A stretch of DNA of 64,000 nucleotides, from NCBI GenBank assembly GCA_963746185.1, contig CAVVAE010000001.1, positions 558,001-622,000 of the forward strand, written 5' to 3'. The notes under the pieces are model-generated. The model searched no databases. It saw nothing but the letters and a program-made list of their open reading frames with translations, and was not told where the DNA came from. Within the stretch, counting starts at the first letter, position 1, and the number at the start of each line of letters is the position of its first letter. Below, piece by piece: positions 62,403-64,000 of this stretch. The position numbers were made by a program, and so were the translations under genes. Source of the DNA: CAVVAE01 sp963746185. GTDB taxonomy: Bacteria; Actinomycetota; Actinomycetes; Propionibacteriales; Nocardioidaceae.

Positions 62403-64000
62403 TTATTCGACGGTGACAGACTTGGCCAGGTTTCGAGGCTTGTCGATGTCGTGTCCCAGCTCCACGGCCGCGTGATACGCGAGCAGCTGAAGCGGGATCG
62501 TCAGCAGAATCGGGTCGAGCTCCGGCTCGTTCTTGGGTACGTCGATCCGGATGGCTTCGAGCTCACCGAGGTCAACCCCGAGATGCGACACAACCACGAG
62601 CGGGCCTTTCCGGGCGCTGATCTCGTGCAGCGCCGCGACGTTGCGGTCCGTGAGGTGGTCGTCGGGGACGATGGCTACGGTCGGCACGTCGCTGCTGATC
62701 AACGCAAGTGGACCGTGCTTCAGCTCTGACGTCGGGTAGGCCTCTGCGTGCCGGTAGGAGATCTCCTTGAACTTCTGCGCACCCTCGCGTGCCACGGGAT
62801 AGCCGCGTACTCGACCGACGAAGAAGAGGCTGGGCGACGTTGCGAGGTGACGAGCGCTCGTGCCGATCTCGTCGTCCATGTCCAGCACCTTGGAGATCTG
62901 GTCGGGCAGTTGCATCAGCCCAGCGATAATCCGCTTGCCGTCGCTGATCGACAGGTCTCGCACCCGCCCGAGATGGAGCGCCAGCAGCGCGAACGCGATG
63001 CTCATCGTGGTCAGCGCCTTCGTCGAGGCGACAGCGACCTCGGGACCTGCGTGAAGGTAGATCCCACCGTCGCACTCACGAGCGATAGCCGAACCCACCA
63101 CGTTCACCAGGCCGACCACGCGGCCGCCTTTGCGCCGGATCTCCTGGACGGCGAGCAGCGTGTCGACGGTCTCGCCGGATTGGCTCACCGCGACGTACAA
63201 CGTGTCCGCCTCGATCACCGGGTTGCGGTAGCGGAACTCCGAGGCGGGCTCGGCGTCCGCGGGGATGCGCGCCAGGTCCTCGATGAGTGAGGCACCGAGC
63301 TGACCCACGTAGAACGCGGAGCCGCAGCCGAGGATCTTCACTCGCTTGATGGATCTGCTGTCGCGAGCGTCGAGGTTGAGGCCACCCAGGTGGGCGGTGC
63401 CGAACCGCTCGTCGAGCCGGCCACGAAGGACGCGCTCAGCCGCCTGAGGTTGCTCGAGGATCTCCTTGCGCATGAAGTGTTCGTGGCCGGAGCGGTCGTA
63501 GTCCTCCGCCGAGAGGTCGACCGTCGTCGCTTCCTTGACGGTCTGCCGCCGGTCAGACGTGAACGTGGTGAACCCGTGCGCGGTGACGCTGGCCAACTCG
63601 CCGTCGTCGAGGTGGACGACCTGCCGTGCGTAGCGCACCAGCGCGGCCACATCGCTGGCGATGTACATCTCGCGCTCGCCGACACCGATGATCAGCGGCG
63701 AGCCGTTGCGCGCGATCACGATTCGGTCGGGAAAGTCCGCGTGGACGACGGCCAGGCCGTAGGTGCCGTCGATCTGCGCGAGCATCTCGAGCACGGCCTC
63801 CTCGAGGGTGGCTGCGTCGGATCGCGCAATGAGGTGACCGATCACCTCGGTGTCCGTCTCGGAGGTGAACTCGACGCCCTGCTGCGTCAGCCGATCTCGC
63901 AGTGCCGCCGCATTGTCGATGATCCCGTTGTGTACAACGGCGACCTTCTGCTCAGCATCGAGGTGTGGGTGGGCGTTCTCATCAGTGGCGCCGCCGTGGG
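62403..64000 (-). CDS. glmS: Glutamine-fructose-6-phosphate aminotransferase GlmS, N-terminus outside window
   Basis: About 532 residues are visible and the frame stays open to the right edge, so roughly 80 N-terminal residues with the catalytic Cys1 are missing. The glutaminase domain shows HGGATDENAHPH and VVHNGIIDN; two SIS domains follow (ILGCGSAFYVGQLGASLIED, YVAVSQSGETVDTL, VASTKALTTM and EGAQKFKEISYRHAEAYPTSELKHGPLALI). The C-terminus DKPRNLAKSVTVE is canonical. It makes glucosamine 6-phosphate from fructose 6-phosphate and glutamine, feeding UDP-GlcNAc and, indirectly, mycothiol and MurA. Confidence 0.97.
   Translation of the reverse strand, partial: HGGATDENAHPHLDAEQKVAVVHNGIIDNAAALRDRLTQQGVEFTSETDTEVIGHLIARSDAATLEEAVLEMLAQIDGTYGLAVVHADFPDRIVIARNGSPLIIGVGEREMYIASDVAALVRYARQVVHLDDGELASVTAHGFTTFTSDRRQTVKEATTVDLSAEDYDRSGHEHFMRKEILEQPQAAERVLRGRLDERFGTAHLGGLNLDARDSRSIKRVKILGCGSAFYVGQLGASLIEDLARIPADAEPASEFRYRNPVIEADTLYVAVSQSGETVDTLLAVQEIRRKGGRVVGLVNVVGSAIARECDGGIYLHAGPEVAVASTKALTTMSIAFALLALHLGRVRDLSISDGKRIIAGLMQLPDQISKVLDMDDEIGTSARHLATSPSLFFVGRVRGYPVAREGAQKFKEISYRHAEAYPTSELKHGPLALISSDVPTVAIVPDDHLTDRNVAALHEISARKGPLVVVSHLGVDLGELEAIRIDVPKNEPELDPILLTIPLQLLAYHAAVELGHDIDKPRNLAKSVTVE

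Noticed and set aside
1..64000. CRISPR array, phage, transposon or integron
   Set aside because: No regularly spaced repeats, transposase, integrase or att-like duplication beside the tRNA-Leu was seen. The tRNA is complete and its flanks are ordinary genes.

Overview
This GC-rich window reads as chromosome of a high-GC Gram-positive actinobacterium, most likely Propionibacteriales (Nocardioidaceae-like). The evidence is a mycothiol ligase (mshC), a complete Pup-proteasome locus (arc, dop, pup, prcB, prcA, pafA) followed by pafBC-tatAC-helY in the mycobacterial order, RbpA, frequent GTG/TTG starts and many apparently leaderless genes. The genus assignment is inference. I see no phage, insertion sequence or CRISPR array.

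Layout. 1-8 kb: tail of an EAL protein, tRNA-Leu(GAG), M20 peptidase, DUF5703 protein, GH15 glucoamylase-like enzyme, aldo/keto reductase, LLM oxidoreductase, uppP and corA. 8-17 kb: the actinobacterial mycothiol-ligase neighbourhood (histidine phosphatase, DUF3090, SCO1664-like protein, mshC, PAC2 protein), then metH and a HAD phosphatase. 17-23 kb: a five-gene oligopeptide ABC importer. 23-26 kb: RecB-family nuclease, M50 site-2 protease and trmI. 26-34 kb: the Pup-proteasome locus with a small membrane protein between arc and dop and a NUDIX gene between prcA and pafA. 34-42.5 kb: FKBP lipoprotein, pafB, pafC, tatA, tatC, a small unknown, a diacylglycerol kinase and helY. 42.5-46 kb: 5'-3' exonuclease, methyltransferase, M24 peptidase and an Lrp/AsnC regulator. 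45.8-52.9 kb: a lysine (beta-lysine pathway) degradation cluster, kamA divergent from kdd-amidohydrolase-kamD-kamE-kal. 53-59.4 kb: lnt, ppm, fxsA, converging on rbpA, an Atg22-like MFS protein, a glycerophosphodiesterase and an unknown. 59.5-64 kb: zinc-ribbon protein, an HTH-MurA fusion with a palindromic operator, an SGNH hydrolase and the C-terminal part of glmS.

How the genes work together. Pup is ligated to targets by PafA and removed by Dop; Arc unfolds pupylated proteins into the PrcAB 20S core, and PafBC links the locus to DNA damage. Pup ends in Gly-Gly-Glu, so no deamidation is needed. KamA, KamDE, Kdd and Kal cover steps from lysine to 3-aminobutyryl-CoA conversion; the cleavage enzyme Kce is not in the window.

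Quality caveat. Many conserved genes contain one-base frame breaks: DUF3090, trmI, arc, dop and NUDIX, and then nearly every gene between about 49.2 and 60.6 kb. Essential genes (rbpA, murA-like) are hit, so I read these as consensus errors rather than gene decay. Coordinates of broken genes span the intended gene.

A recurring feature is a TANNNT box 6-8 bases before the start codon with no Shine-Dalgarno, consistent with leaderless transcription.
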